Positions 34,335 through 43,766 of a stretch of DNA of 64,000 nt are shown here, piece after piece. The stretch is from contig NZ_NEVL01000004.1 in the NCBI RefSeq assembly GCF_002261335.1, positions 744,001-808,000 of the forward strand. Reading direction: 5' to 3'. The position numbers and the translations under genes were made by a program. The notes beneath the pieces are model-generated. The model did no database searches. It saw nothing but the letters and a program-made list of their open reading frames with translations, and was not told the DNA's origin. The DNA is from Bordetella genomosp. 1. Lineage in GTDB: Bacteria; Pseudomonadota; Gammaproteobacteria; Burkholderiales; Burkholderiaceae_B. Positions within the stretch are counted from its first letter, which is position 1, and every line of letters starts with the position of its first letter.

Positions 34335-37265
34335 CTATGCATTCACCAACCACTTCCCAACGGCCGCGCCCCCTCTTTTCACGTAGTCAATACTGAAGGC
34401 CATAAGATCAGCGAGGTGGGCATCAATCTGTCCTTTCGAAATCCCCGGCTGCACGCCATAGATGGCGAAACTAACTTTGTCCGCGCTCCGGTTCAGCAAG
34501 ATCTCTTGCAACATTGCAAGATTGCCGACCTTGAAGACTGACGGACGCCTATGCCGCCTTTCATTTATCCGATGCTCCACATGCTCGACCAACACACGGG
34601 ATTCGCAATAAACAACTGACTTTAGTAGCTGGCAGGTGACTTCGTAGACGTCGTCAACACGGGCACCATTTGGTTCGCCCCCAGCTCCCTTGCAGTGATA
34701 CAGACTCACGAGGACTCTGTCGTCTTCTTCTCGTGTGACCGCGATGTAGTCGGCGGCCTCCCCAGTCCTGTGGTCATAAACGAGGACCTCGAGATTTTCC
34801 TTCGCCCTGATCCACAATTCCAAATGTCTGTGGACAGTCATTCGTTCGGGATTATCGGCGTCAAACTCTCTACCGATCTCACAGCCATCCCACCCAGGGT
34901 TCTCGACGTCCTCATCAAGAAGCCGATTGCTGGCCAGCTTCGGAGGCGGGTAGCAGTTCATCCCTTCGAACGATGACTTGTCGGCTGCGTAAAAGATTGG
35001 AGGGTGCATAGAAAGCCACTGGTCAAAATCCAACCAGTCATCGTGCGTGCTAGATATTTCGACTTCCCAACCAGCGCCGTGCTGTCGAAACAATGCGCCC
35101 CCGGCTAAAGACATGCGGTAGGGCACCGCATCTGAGTCCGAGACGATTTCGAAATCCAGGCCATCAGGTCCTGAGGCGAATGACGAGAGCTCTAGATCAG
35201 TGATTTGGCGATAGAGCCACTGCTGCAGCCCAACACGTCGATATCTCAACCGATGCGCCTGCTTGTAGGCATTGCGCGACCAACTTCCACCAATAACAAC
35301 ATCTGGGATTCGCCGCAACGTCCGCGAATGCTGGACGAGATCTAGCTGAGACTCTGCTAGCGTTTCGTCGCCATTCAGGCGATTGTTCAGCTTCGATATC
35401 CACTCGAGGTATTGCGATACGGAGAGACGTTGATTGCTCCATATACGCGAGTTACTGCTTGCTCCGATGGTTTCACGCTCGCCATCTTCCAATCCACTCC
35501 CAAAGTAATGTCCTTGTACGTAGGCGCGCCCATCGCCCGGCGTGACCGCTCGCTCAGCACGAGGTCCAGTTAGCATGCGATAGGATTCTGCTTGCGAATT
35601 TACGGCCGTGTTACGCAAGCCAACAGCGTAGAAGCGCATATCCGTGAGGCCGGCGCGCGCACGGATGGTCTCCTCGAAGCTCAAAGGCCTATGGTGATCC
35701 TTGGCCACGACCTGCATTAGTGCGATATATAAGCGATCTGTTCTACGAGTGGAGCCAATGAAGCACAATCGCGTAGCAGCGTTGTAGGCCAGCAGGAAAA
35801 CGTCGTGTCGTACATTTACAAGTACGTCAGCAGTCGCCCAGTTCGGCGGCTCATTGTCGACGGTCAAAAGCAGTGTGATCAATCCATCATCCGAGATCCA
35901 CTGCTTAGCCAAGTGAAGCCGTCGCCCTATCAATGCCTCAAACAAAGTGAAGTCCGGGGCCTCGTCGCACTGAAAGATTCGAGCATGGGCATATAGCTCA
36001 AACGACATTGGCGACACGGCATCGTAGTCAGAGACTGTCTGGCTCTTCGGCTTCAAGATCTCCAAGATCGATTCATCGGCAGCCCCTTCGGCGAGCTGTC
36101 GCCTCGCCTCTTCGTCGATAAGGGAAGCGATGTCCACTCCCTCTTGAAAGAGCCGTGCAGTGGCATCCTGCAGACGACTCACAGTCGACACCAAAGTAGC
36201 GTTTCCCGTGCGTTCATCGTTTGTTCGCGCGAACCGCCCTATGAACTGTATCGTTGGAACCAGGGAGCGGTGCGGCGCATGGAGTGCTGCGATCTTCAGC
36301 TTTGGAAAGTCATAGCCCTCCCCGAACATGTCAACGCAGACTATTCCCTCCAGCTCCCCCTGGAGCAAGGAGACCTCCAGTTGCTCCTGCCTCCGTTTGG
36401 AAATTCCGCTGTCGATCGCTTCTACCCTCGCCCCCAGCCCGGCGTAAATCCCCGTCAGCTTCCTAGCAGCGGATATCGAGGATGCTCGCGCAAACAGTCG
36501 ATGGTCGAATCCTTGCGCCTGATCTTCCCGCAACTGTGCAATCGCCACCCGTGCGATGGCAAGATCCACCTCGTCCTCATCGTGATCGTTATGCACAGGC
36601 GCTGGACGAAAGGAGACGCTCCCAAACGCTTGTTCGCGAGACGCCTTGGAAACTGGATAGCTATATGCCAGACGACCCGGAATTGCCTTTTTATCGCGCC
36701 TGAATGGAGTAGCCGTCAAGAAGACAAACTTGGCGCGGGAGTAGTGACCGAGATACGCACTCCAAGTGTCTGCTGGAGCATGGTGCGCCTCGTCAAAGAT
36801 AATCAAATCGAATAGATCTGCGGGACTTACGGGCTCCAGGACCGGCGAGGTGCTCGCTGGCGTGGACACGACCACATCGAAAGTTTTAAAGGCAAGCCAT
36901 TCATCGGCGCTCAATGGCCTGCCCTTCTGTGGATGTACATGAGGATTTCCTGCCTCCGCCGGTAAGACCTTGAGCTTGCGTAGCGTCGACAGTTCACCGA
37001 AGTGGGCCGAGGTCTGTCGTCTCAGCACATCCGTGGGTTCCACCACCAGCACACGGTTTGAGCCCAACAAAAAAGGAAGCGCCATGATCACGGCAGTCTT
37101 CCCATATCCAGTCGGCAAAGACACTATGGCCGGCTCGTCGTAGACCGAAAAGTGGGCCGCCACAGAATGAAGAGCGCCCAACTGGCCTGGCCTAAAACCC
37201 GAGTTCGGACTGCTAATGGGTTTCAAAGCCAGCATGTGGCTATGTTCAATGAAGAAATCGGCCAC
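34335..37265 (-). CDS. SF2 DEAD/DEAH-box helicase with large C-terminal extension
   Basis: Protein of 976 residues. Superfamily 2 motifs: Walker A LPTGYGKT (about 50-57), DEAH in LIIFDEAHHAP (158-161), motif III-like FLTATPFR (183-190), motif V VDMFGEGYDFP (311-321) and motif VI QFIGRFART (340-348). These resemble the motor of type I/III restriction enzymes and many defence helicases. The 600 residues beyond have no domain I can name. Near 839-859 the pattern DYIAV...SLYHCK could be a divergent PD-(D/E)xK nuclease core. The start is GTG 37265 with a strong GGGAGGGGG just upstream. A 39-residue membrane peptide gene lies 96 bp upstream. Confidence 0.88.
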   Translation of the reverse strand: MADFFIEHSHMLALKPISSPNSGFRPGQLGALHSVAAHFSVYDEPAIVSLPTGYGKTAVIMALPFLLGSNRVLVVEPTDVLRRQTSAHFGELSTLRKLKVLPAEAGNPHVHPQKGRPLSADEWLAFKTFDVVVSTPASTSPVLEPVSPADLFDLIIFDEAHHAPADTWSAYLGHYSRAKFVFLTATPFRRDKKAIPGRLAYSYPVSKASREQAFGSVSFRPAPVHNDHDEDEVDLAIARVAIAQLREDQAQGFDHRLFARASSISAARKLTGIYAGLGARVEAIDSGISKRRQEQLEVSLLQGELEGIVCVDMFGEGYDFPKLKIAALHAPHRSLVPTIQFIGRFARTNDERTGNATLVSTVSRLQDATARLFQEGVDIASLIDEEARRQLAEGAADESILEILKPKSQTVSDYDAVSPMSFELYAHARIFQCDEAPDFTLFEALIGRRLHLAKQWISDDGLITLLLTVDNEPPNWATADVLVNVRHDVFLLAYNAATRLCFIGSTRRTDRLYIALMQVVAKDHHRPLSFEETIRARAGLTDMRFYAVGLRNTAVNSQAESYRMLTGPRAERAVTPGDGRAYVQGHYFGSGLEDGERETIGASSNSRIWSNQRLSVSQYLEWISKLNNRLNGDETLAESQLDLVQHSRTLRRIPDVVIGGSWSRNAYKQAHRLRYRRVGLQQWLYRQITDLELSSFASGPDGLDFEIVSDSDAVPYRMSLAGGALFRQHGAGWEVEISSTHDDWLDFDQWLSMHPPIFYAADKSSFEGMNCYPPPKLASNRLLDEDVENPGWDGCEIGREFDADNPERMTVHRHLELWIRAKENLEVLVYDHRTGEAADYIAVTREEDDRVLVSLYHCKGAGGEPNGARVDDVYEVTCQLLKSVVYCESRVLVEHVEHRINERRHRRPSVFKVGNLAMLQEILLNRSADKVSFAIYGVQPGISKGQIDAHLADLMAFSIDYVKRGGAAVGKWLVNA

Positions 37266-37361
37266 GTCCCCCTCCCGGAATGAACTGGATGACCAATTGT
37301 TACTTCAAAGAACATAACAAGCCAGCCTAATTTTTGAGACCTACTCCGAATTATTGCCGCT

Positions 37362-37481
37362 TCAGGTCTGATGGTCTTCTTTGTTGCGCCCTTCGGAACG
37401 AGCGATGTTATTCGCGACCCAAAGGCCGAATGCGATAACAGCTACAAGTACTCCGAGCATCACCGTAGTACCCAAGTCCAT
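37362..37481 (-). CDS. 39-residue single-pass membrane peptide
   Basis: A short frame with its own ribosome-binding site (GGAGA, 7 bases before ATG 37481) encodes 39 residues: a short N-terminus (MDLGTTVML), one hydrophobic helix (about 7-25, GVLVAVIAFGLWVA) and a charged tail (NNIARSEGRNKEDHQT). I recognise no family. It is on the same strand as the helicase gene and 96 bp upstream of its start, so it may be co-transcribed. Small membrane peptides can act as toxins, sensors or anchors. Coding is supported only by the start signal and the coherent membrane-protein layout. Confidence 0.55.
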   Translation of the reverse strand: MDLGTTVMLGVLVAVIAFGLWVANNIARSEGRNKEDHQT

Positions 37482-37880
37482 ACGCTTTTCTCCACAAACA
37501 CAGCCCTATCGGTACGCCTGATGATAGCAATCACCGCCGGATATGAACTGAGAATCCGCAGCGCAACGCAACATCGTTCGTAACAGGAAACCCGTTGGGA
37601 TCCTGCTGGGTTCCTACTTGGTTAACCGCCGGTTCCCACATCAAAACCTATAGCGGCACTCGACCAATTTGGTTCTGAATCACGGCGTAAAGGAGCGCGC
37701 TGTGCCCCAGCACAGTTGCTCAGATCTTGAGGTCCATGAGCGCCGCTGACACAGCATCCATGGCCATCCTCATAGGAGAAATACCCACGAAGCGAGGGAA
37801 ACTGGGGGCCTGTAGCGGAAACCCAGCAGGTTATGGCCAGGTTTTACTTTCGAACCCAGTGCAAACCGGATGCAAAGCTA

Positions 37881-37910
37881 CCAATCCCAATCCCATTCCC
37901 AATCCCAAAT
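37881..37910. repeat. Short CCAATC-type tandem array
   Basis: About five imperfect copies of the hexamer ATCCCA/TTCCCA in a row. Low-complexity DNA; no coding role is evident. Confidence 0.6.
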
Positions 37911-39386
37911 CTTTTACTGGCTACGCCAGTGTCAACAGCGTCTGCGCCGCTGTCTGACCTGATAAGCCACAACAGGCCGGACCAATTCCAGATGGGACGC
38001 CCTCGTAGATGCAGTGATGGTGCTTAGACGCGTCCACAGCCCGCATGAGCGGTCGAAACACCTCGGGTGACGGGGTAGCAGCCACTTTAGAGTCATTGCA
38101 GCCCAGAGCGCGTTCTGCGCGGTCTCGCGCTCTGTTTCTGAAACGCGAGTCGAATCTCCGAATTTTTGCCTTGCAGGGTCTAGAAGACGGTTGGCGCCGT
38201 GCAAAAGAAAGTGGGCAAGTCGGAGGGTGTGGCCAGAGTCCTGTATTGCACAATCCAACGACTCCGCTCGCTACAACATGAGACCGCCGAGGCAGCCTTC
38301 CTTTTGTCCCTGGCAAGAATCGATGCCCACCGGAGCGCCAAGCTTCCCCGCACATTGGGAACATTTGATAGGGGATTTTGATAAGGTGTTTGAAAAGGGC
38401 TTTGACAGATGACGTCGGCACTTGATCTCTACGCCAGCTAAGCACTCCGGGTCTGTTCGATGGTCCACAACGGGACAGCCGCCCCGCTCCCCGCCCACCG
38501 TCAGTGAAGGTGGAACAATCAACGGTTCATGATGTTCCAGACGTACGTGACCGAGGCGGCAACTGTCCGGCGCCGGCGTCTCAAGGTGGGAGTTATTTTG
38601 CAACGCCACGAGCCGGACGGTTGCGGCGGCGTGAAATCTACGGACCTGCCGACAAGTTTCAGCGCCTCATACGCGGGATCGCGGCCCGCGGCCAGCCCGG
38701 TGTCGACTCAGCGAAATAATCTGTTAGCCGTCTGAAAGACTCTGTGTCCCTATCGCAGCCACTCAAACATTGCGCTGGCAACTCCTACCTCCATTGTCGA
38801 AAAGGCCCCCCTCGTATCAGTACTAGGTTAAAGGATGCCCTATCCCCTCATTCCCGTACTAGGCCGAGTCTCCGCGGTTCGGGTCGGACAGACCGTCGAC
38901 TTTGATTTCTCTCAGCGCAGCTCAGAGCGCATTTGACACTGAGGTGTGCAGTATGGTCTCAGTGCAATGCACACAGCACATGCAGAGTACAGGCCGCTAC
39001 GCATTAAAAGTGCAACCGCGAAAGACCGGTCCACAGCACAGCTCGGCATTTGCTCCGCTAACGAATAACGCCGCGAGGATGGAAGGGCCGAGGGGTCGTA
39101 ACGATTCAACTGTTGCGTGGTGCCGCCGATGCTCTGCGACCCTGGGCTCGGAACTCTCGCTTTGCTGCCCCAGCACACACAGCCTAAGATGAAGGGGTTT
39201 GGCCTGCCCCAAGCGCAACAGTCCCCAGAGCCCACCCAATTGGCCTGATGAGCCTAAAGTGCGGCGAGCTGCCCGCCCCCCCCAATCAAGCAGAGACCCG
39301 GCAAGTGCCGAAATGCGCTATTGCCACCGAGTGCACATCCTTGCCTTGATGCCGCCTGAACTTGCTCACCGCCAACTACAAGTTCG

Positions 39387-39410
39387 TTGTCCCATATGTT
39401 GTCCCATATG
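39387..39410. repeat. Direct repeat TTGTCCCATATG beside tRNA-Pro
   Basis: Two adjacent copies of TTGTCCCATATG lie 55-80 bp from the tRNA 3' end, a position where integrase arm sites are often found. Function unknown. Confidence 0.5.
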
Positions 39411-39416
39411 CCCAGC

Positions 39417-39457
39417 AAACAAAAAGGGTTAGCTCAACAACATTGAGCTAACCCTTT
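39417..39457 (-). terminator. Rho-independent terminator of tRNA-Pro
   Basis: A perfect 15-bp stem (AAAGGGTTAGCTCAA at 39423-39437 with its complement at 39443-39457) has a 5-base loop and is followed, on the minus strand, by TTTTTGTTT. It begins 9 bases after the tRNA 3' end. Confidence 0.93.
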
Positions 39458-39465
39458 GATTTTAT

Positions 39466-39542
39466 TGGTCGGGGCGGTGGGATTCGAACTCACGACCCTC
39501 TGCTCCCAAAGCAGATGCGCTACCAGGCTGCGCTACGCCCCG
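39466..39542 (-). tRNA. tRNA-Pro (anticodon UGG)
   Basis: On the minus strand the sequence begins CGGGGCGTAGCGCAGCCTGG and ends CGCCCCG-A-CCA, closing a 7-bp acceptor stem. The anticodon arm is CTGCT-TTGGGAG-CAG with TGG in the loop, and the T-arm has GAGTTCGAATCCC. CCA is encoded. The 3' end faces the accessory region, so the gene is a likely integration site. Confidence 0.97.
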
Positions 39543-39552
39543 AAGGACCGAA

Positions 39553-39561
39553 ACTATACCA
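39553..39561 (-). promoter_or_regulatory. Extended -10 promoter of tRNA-Pro
   Basis: Minus-strand TGG-TATAGT ends 10 bases before the tRNA 5' end. The TG extension and near-consensus hexamer support a promoter; no good -35 is seen. Confidence 0.55.
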
Positions 39562-39585
39562 GAATCGGCCTCGGGAACCGGGCGG

Positions 39586-40362
39586 TCAGCCGAAGCGGCC
39601 GGTGATGTAGTCTTCGGTTTCCTTGCGGGCCGGCTTGACGAAGATCTGGTCGGTGGCGCCGAATTCCATCAGCTCGCCCAGGTACATGTAGGCGGTGTAG
39701 TCGGAGCAGCGGGCCGCCTGTTGCATGTTGTGGGTCACGATGACCACCGTGTACTCGTGCTTGAGTTCGGCGATCAGCTCTTCGATCTTGGCGGTCGAGA
39801 TCGGGTCCAGGGCCGAGCAGGGCTCGTCGAGCAGCAGCACCTCGGGCTTGATGGCCACGCCGCGCGCGATGCACAGGCGCTGTTGCTGGCCGCCCGACAG
39901 GCTGTTGCCGTTCTGGTGCAGCTTGTCCTTCACTTCGTTCCAGAGCGCGGCCTTCGACAGGGCCCATTCCACGCGCTCGTCCATCTCGCCCTTGCTCAGG
40001 CGCTCGAACAGACGCACGCCGAAGGCGATGTTGTCGTAGATGCTCATCGGGAACGGCGTGGGCTTCTGGAACACCATGCCGACCTTGGCGCGAATCAGCG
40101 AAATGTCGGTCTTCGAGGTGAGCAGGTTCTCGCCGTCGAGCAGGATTTCGCCCTCGGCGCGCTGGCCGGGGTAGAGCTCGAACATGCGGTTGAACGTGCG
40201 CAGCAGGGTCGACTTGCCGCAGCCCGACGGGCCGATGAAGGCCGTGACCTTGTTTTCGCGGATCGACATGTTCACGTTGCGGATCGCGTGGAACTTGCCG
40301 TAGTAGAAGTTGAGGTTCTTGACCTCGAGCTTGGATTTGGCGGCAGTGAGGGTGTTGTCCAT
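39586..40362 (-). CDS. pstB: Phosphate ABC transporter ATP-binding protein
   Basis: ATPase of 258 residues that energises high-affinity phosphate uptake at the inner membrane. Walker [11 protein letters not shown]-loop [16 protein letters not shown], signature LSGGQQQR and Walker [14 protein letters not shown] are all intact, and the sequence is strongly PstB-like. It is the last gene of pstSCAB. A GC-rich bulged hairpin (40378-40406) lies in the 57-bp gap after pstA. phoU does not follow; the next element is tRNA-Pro. Confidence 0.98.
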   Translation of the reverse strand: MDNTLTAAKSKLEVKNLNFYYGKFHAIRNVNMSIRENKVTAFIGPSGCGKSTLLRTFNRMFELYPGQRAEGEILLDGENLLTSKTDISLIRAKVGMVFQKPTPFPMSIYDNIAFGVRLFERLSKGEMDERVEWALSKAALWNEVKDKLHQNGNSLSGGQQQRLCIARGVAIKPEVLLLDEPCSALDPISTAKIEELIAELKHEYTVVIVTHNMQQAARCSDYTAYMYLGELMEFGATDQIFVKPARKETEDYITGRFG

Positions 40363-40419
40363 TTGACTTTCCTTGGTGCCGGCGGCGGGCGCATGCCCCC
40401 GCCGGCGGGCGTCGATGAA

Positions 40420-41274
40420 TTACTTGCGGAACAGGTTGCGGGCGAGGATGTTGATGCCGAGCACGAGCAGCGTGATCAGGGTGGCACCGGCCCAGGCCAG
40501 GTTGTTCCAGTCTTTGAACGGGCTGGCTGCGTATTGGTAGATCACCACCGGCAGGTTGGCCATCGGCGCGTTCATGTTCCAGGACATGAACTGGTTCGAC
40601 AGCGCCGTGAACAGCAGCGGCGCGGTCTCGCCCGAGATGCGGGCCACCGCCAGCAGCACGCCGGTGATGATGCCGGTGCGGGCGGCGCGGTAGCAGACCA
40701 GCGTGATCATGCGGTACTTGGGGCAGCCCAGCGCGGCGGTGGCCTCGCGCAGGCTGTTGGGCACCAGCAGCAGCATGTTGTCGGTGGTGCGCACCACCAC
40801 CGGGATCACCAGGATCGAGAGCGCCAGCGCGCCGGCCCAACCCGAGTAGTGACCCACCTGCGCCACGTACACGGCGTAGATGAACAGACCGATGATGATC
40901 GACGGGGCCGACAGCAGCACGTCGTTGAGGAAGCGGGTCGCCGGGGCGAGCCAGCCACGCTGGCCATACTCGGCCAGGTAGGTGCCGGCCAGGATCCCGA
41001 CCGGCGTGCCGATCAGCGTGCCGATGCCGGCCATCATCAGGCTGCCCACCACCGCGTTCAACAGCCCGCCGGGCTGGCCCGGCGGCGGCGTGATTTCGGT
41101 GAACAGGGCGAGCGACAGCGCGGGCGCGCCCTTGAACAGCAGCGTGAGGATGATCCAGAACAGCCAGAACAGGCCGAACAGCAGCGCCGATACCGAGATC
41201 GTCAGCATCACGCGGTTGATGATGCGACGGCGCTGGTAGACGCCGTTGGACATGGAGATAGCCGTTTGAGCCAT
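40420..41274 (-). CDS. pstA: Phosphate ABC transporter permease PstA
   Basis: Inner-membrane subunit of 284 residues with about six helices. The permease loop that contacts the ATPase is seen in [19 protein letters not shown]. It pairs with PstC to form the phosphate channel. ATG 41274 ([11 protein letters not shown]) follows the pstC stop by 26 bp in the same operon. Confidence 0.96.
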   Translation of the reverse strand: MAQTAISMSNGVYQRRRIINRVMLTISVSALLFGLFWLFWIILTLLFKGAPALSLALFTEITPPPGQPGGLLNAVVGSLMMAGIGTLIGTPVGILAGTYLAEYGQRGWLAPATRFLNDVLLSAPSIIIGLFIYAVYVAQVGHYSGWAGALALSILVIPVVVRTTDNMLLLVPNSLREATAALGCPKYRMITLVCYRAARTGIITGVLLAVARISGETAPLLFTALSNQFMSWNMNAPMANLPVVIYQYAASPFKDWNNLAWAGATLITLLVLGINILARNLFRK

Positions 41275-41300
41275 GAGTCGTCTTCTTTATGCGTGGGGCG

Positions 41301-42314
41301 TCAGGTCTTGGTGCCTTCGCTGGCCGACAGGCGGACCAGCATCACCTTGGCGATCGCCAGCACGACGGTCGTGATCAGGAACAGGATCAGGCCGAGCTCG
41401 AGCAACGCCGACTTCTGCAGGCCGCCGGCCTCGTTGAATTCGTTGGCCAGCGCCGAGGCGATCGAGTTGCCCGGCGAGAACAGCGATTCGGAGTAGCGGA
41501 AGGCGTTGCCGATCACGAAAGTCACGGCCATGGTTTCGCCGAGCGCGCGGCCCAGGCCCAGCATGATGCCGCCGATCACACCCGAACGCGTGAACGGCAG
41601 CACGACGCGCCACATCACTTCCCAGGTGGTGCTGCCCAGGCCATAGGCCGATTCCTTCAGGAGCGGCGGCACCAGCTCGAACACGTCGCGCATCACCGCG
41701 GCGATGAACGGGATGATCATGATCGACAGGATCAGGCCGGCGGTGAAGATGCCGATGCCGAAGGGCGGGCCGGCGAACAGCCCGCCGATCACCGGCACGC
41801 TGCCCAGCGTGGCGATCAGGAACGGCTGCACGTACACCTGGAACACCGGCACGAACACGAACAGGCCCCACATGCCGTAGATGATCGAGGGAATGGCGGC
41901 CAGCATTTCGACGGCGGTGCCCAGCGGGCGGCGCAGCCAGGTCGGCGAGAGCTCGGTGAGGAAGATGGCGATGCCGAACGACACCGGCACGGCGATGATC
42001 AGCGCGATGGCCGAGGTCAGCAGCGTGCCGATGATGGGCACGACGGCGCCGTAGCTCTGGTTGACGGGATCCCAGTCGTTGATCCACAGGAACGACAGGC
42101 CGTACTTGGCCAGCGACTCGCGGCTGCCGTAGATCAGGGAGATCATGATCGCCGCCAGCAGAATGAACACCAGGAAGGCGAACAGGCGGGTCAGATTCTT
42201 GAAAAGCGCATCCATCAGCGCATTATTGCTAGGCTTCATAGGGGAAGGCGTACCGGTGGTCGACTCCGCCCGGTCGGACGGCAGCGGCACACTATTATCC
42301 ATTACCGCGCTCAT
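41301..42314 (-). CDS. pstC: Phosphate ABC transporter permease PstC
   Basis: Inner-membrane subunit of 337 residues. After a cytoplasmic N-terminus come about six helices; the ATPase-contact loop is [20 protein letters not shown], and [13 protein letters not shown] is typical of PstC. ATG 42314 (MSAVMDNS) is chosen over an in-frame upstream start at 42506, which would run back into pstS. It is preceded by a 148-bp gap with a strong hairpin. Confidence 0.96.
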   Translation of the reverse strand: MSAVMDNSVPLPSDRAESTTGTPSPMKPSNNALMDALFKNLTRLFAFLVFILLAAIMISLIYGSRESLAKYGLSFLWINDWDPVNQSYGAVVPIIGTLLTSAIALIIAVPVSFGIAIFLTELSPTWLRRPLGTAVEMLAAIPSIIYGMWGLFVFVPVFQVYVQPFLIATLGSVPVIGGLFAGPPFGIGIFTAGLILSIMIIPFIAAVMRDVFELVPPLLKESAYGLGSTTWEVMWRVVLPFTRSGVIGGIMLGLGRALGETMAVTFVIGNAFRYSESLFSPGNSIASALANEFNEAGGLQKSALLELGLILFLITTVVLAIAKVMLVRLSASEGTKT

Positions 42315-42386
42315 GGAAGGGCTTTCCTTTAGTTGCTGCGGGGGGTGCTGCGGAGGGGTGAAGCGCTGCGGAAGATCCGCAGGGCA

Positions 42387-42423
42387 CGCCGGCCGGAGGT
42401 TCGTGAGAGCCGCCCGGCCGGCG
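42387..42423 (-). other. Intercistronic hairpin between pstS and pstC
   Basis: A perfect 10-bp stem CGCCGGCCGG/CCGGCCGGCG (42387-42396 with 42414-42423) with a 17-base loop and no T-run lies in the pstS-pstC gap. Such a structure could protect the pstS 3' end and keep more binding protein than channel. Confidence 0.6.
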
Positions 42424-42462
42424 TTTCGGGAAGGCCGCCCGAAGGCGACCCTCACGCTGCGA

Positions 42463-43509
42463 TTACTTCGCGGTGTAGACCGGCTTGCCGTCGGCGCCCT
42501 TGACATCCTGCCAGGCGGCGCGGATTTCCTTGGTCACGGCTTCCGGCAGCGGCACGTAGTCGAGCGCTTCGGCCGACTTGGCGCCGTTCTTGAAGGCCCA
42601 GTCGAAGAACTCGAGCACGGCCTTGCCTTGCGCCGGCTTGTCCTGGTTCTTGTGGACCAGGATGAAGGTGGCGGCGGTGACGGGCCACGAATCGGCACCC
42701 GGCTCGTTGGTCAGGACCACGCCCATGCCGGGCGCGCTCTTCCAGTCGGCGTTGGCGGCAGCGGCGGCGAAGGCCTTCTGTTCCGGCTGCACGAACTTGC
42801 CATCGGCGTTCTGCAGTTGGGTCCAGGCCAGCTTGTTCTGCTTGGCGTAGGCGTACTCGACGTAGCCGATCGAGTTCTTCAGCTGGCCGACGTAGGCGGC
42901 GACGCCTTCGTTGCCCTTGCCACCCTGGCCGGTGGGCCACTTGACGGCCTTGCCTTCACCGACCTGCGACTTCCAGTCGGGCGAGACTTTCGACAGGTAG
43001 TTGGTCCAGCCGAAGGTCGTGCCCGAGCCGTCCGAGCGGTGCACCACGACGATGTCGGTCGAGGGCAGCTTCAGGTCGCCGTTGAGCGACTTGATGGCGG
43101 CGTCGTCCCACTTCTTGATCTTGCCGAGGTAGATGTCGGCGAGGACCTTGCCCGACAGCTTCAGCTGGCCGGGAGCGATGCCGTCGACGTTGACCACGGC
43201 AACGGTGCCGCCGATCACGGCCGGGAATTGCAGCAGACCGCTCTTCTCCAGGTCTTCAGCCTTGAGGGGGTCATCCGAGGCGCCGAAGTCGACGGTCTTG
43301 GCCTTGATCTGTTGCTGACCGCCACCCGAGCCGATCGACTGGTAGTTGACGGCGTTGTTGGTGGCCGCCTTGTAGTCGGACGCCCACTTGGCGTAGACCG
43401 GGTACGGGAACGAAGCGCCGGCGCCGGTGATGTCGGCGGCGTGCACGGCGAAAACAGCGGCGCTCAGGGCGACGCCGATGGAAACTTGCTTGAAGACACG
43501 GTTGAACAT
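42463..43509 (-). CDS. pstS: Phosphate-binding periplasmic protein PstS
   Basis: Periplasmic phosphate receptor of 348 residues. A signal peptide (about 1-24, ending AVHA) precedes [16 protein letters not shown]. The phosphate-site segments [19 protein letters not shown] and [10 protein letters not shown] are present. ATG 43509 has AAGGAA upstream. It is first in pstSCAB. A Pho box about 90 bp upstream indicates PhoB activation under phosphate limitation. Confidence 0.97.
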   Translation of the reverse strand: MFNRVFKQVSIGVALSAAVFAVHAADITGAGASFPYPVYAKWASDYKAATNNAVNYQSIGSGGGQQQIKAKTVDFGASDDPLKAEDLEKSGLLQFPAVIGGTVAVVNVDGIAPGQLKLSGKVLADIYLGKIKKWDDAAIKSLNGDLKLPSTDIVVVHRSDGSGTTFGWTNYLSKVSPDWKSQVGEGKAVKWPTGQGGKGNEGVAAYVGQLKNSIGYVEYAYAKQNKLAWTQLQNADGKFVQPEQKAFAAAAANADWKSAPGMGVVLTNEPGADSWPVTAATFILVHKNQDKPAQGKAVLEFFDWAFKNGAKSAEALDYVPLPEAVTKEIRAAWQDVKGADGKPVYTAK

Positions 43510-43598
43510 TAGGGTTCCTTCACTGTGCTCGTTTAAAGAGGTCCCGCAGGCTTTCTTTGCTTGCCTGTCTGGCACGGAACGAATGGTAGAGCCTCAAT

Positions 43599-43616
43599 AT
43601 GACGAGATAGTGACAG
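43599..43616 (-). promoter_or_regulatory. Pho box upstream of pstS
   Basis: Minus-strand CTGTCAC-TATC-TCGTCAT has two 7-mers close to CTGTCAT separated by 4 bases, the PhoB-binding layout, located about 90 bp before the pstS start. Confidence 0.8.
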
Positions 43617-43713
43617 TCATAAATGCGCAACCGGCAAGCGCGATTTCGGCCCATTTCCCCTATGAAGACGTAACGCCGTCGGCCTTTCCGCCCGGGCGCG
43701 GGATCCGGCCCTG

Positions 43714-43746
43714 AAATAAAACGGGGACCGTTCTCACGGCCCCCGT
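43714..43746 (-). terminator. Rho-independent terminator of ppk
   Basis: On the minus strand a long stem ACGGGGGCCGT/ACGGTCCCCGT with a GAGA loop (43721-43746) is followed by TTTTATTT. It lies 20 bp after the ppk stop and separates ppk from pstS. Confidence 0.88.
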
Positions 43747-43766
43747 CTGCCCTGCCCTGCCCGGCG

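Larger units (their letters stand above)
37482..39416. other. Gene-poor zone of about 1.9 kb next to the tRNA
   Basis: No gene is supported. Open frames on both strands (longest 174 codons, 37921-38445 minus) lack start signals and domains. Short repeats are present: an ATCCCA-type array at 37881-37910 and a direct repeat TTGTCCCATATG at about 39388-39410. The place where an island integrase would normally lie contains none, so it has probably been lost. Confidence 0.5.

Noticed and set aside
37921-38445. 174-codon minus-strand frame in the gene-poor zone
   Set aside because: No start signal, irregular composition and no domain; treated as chance.
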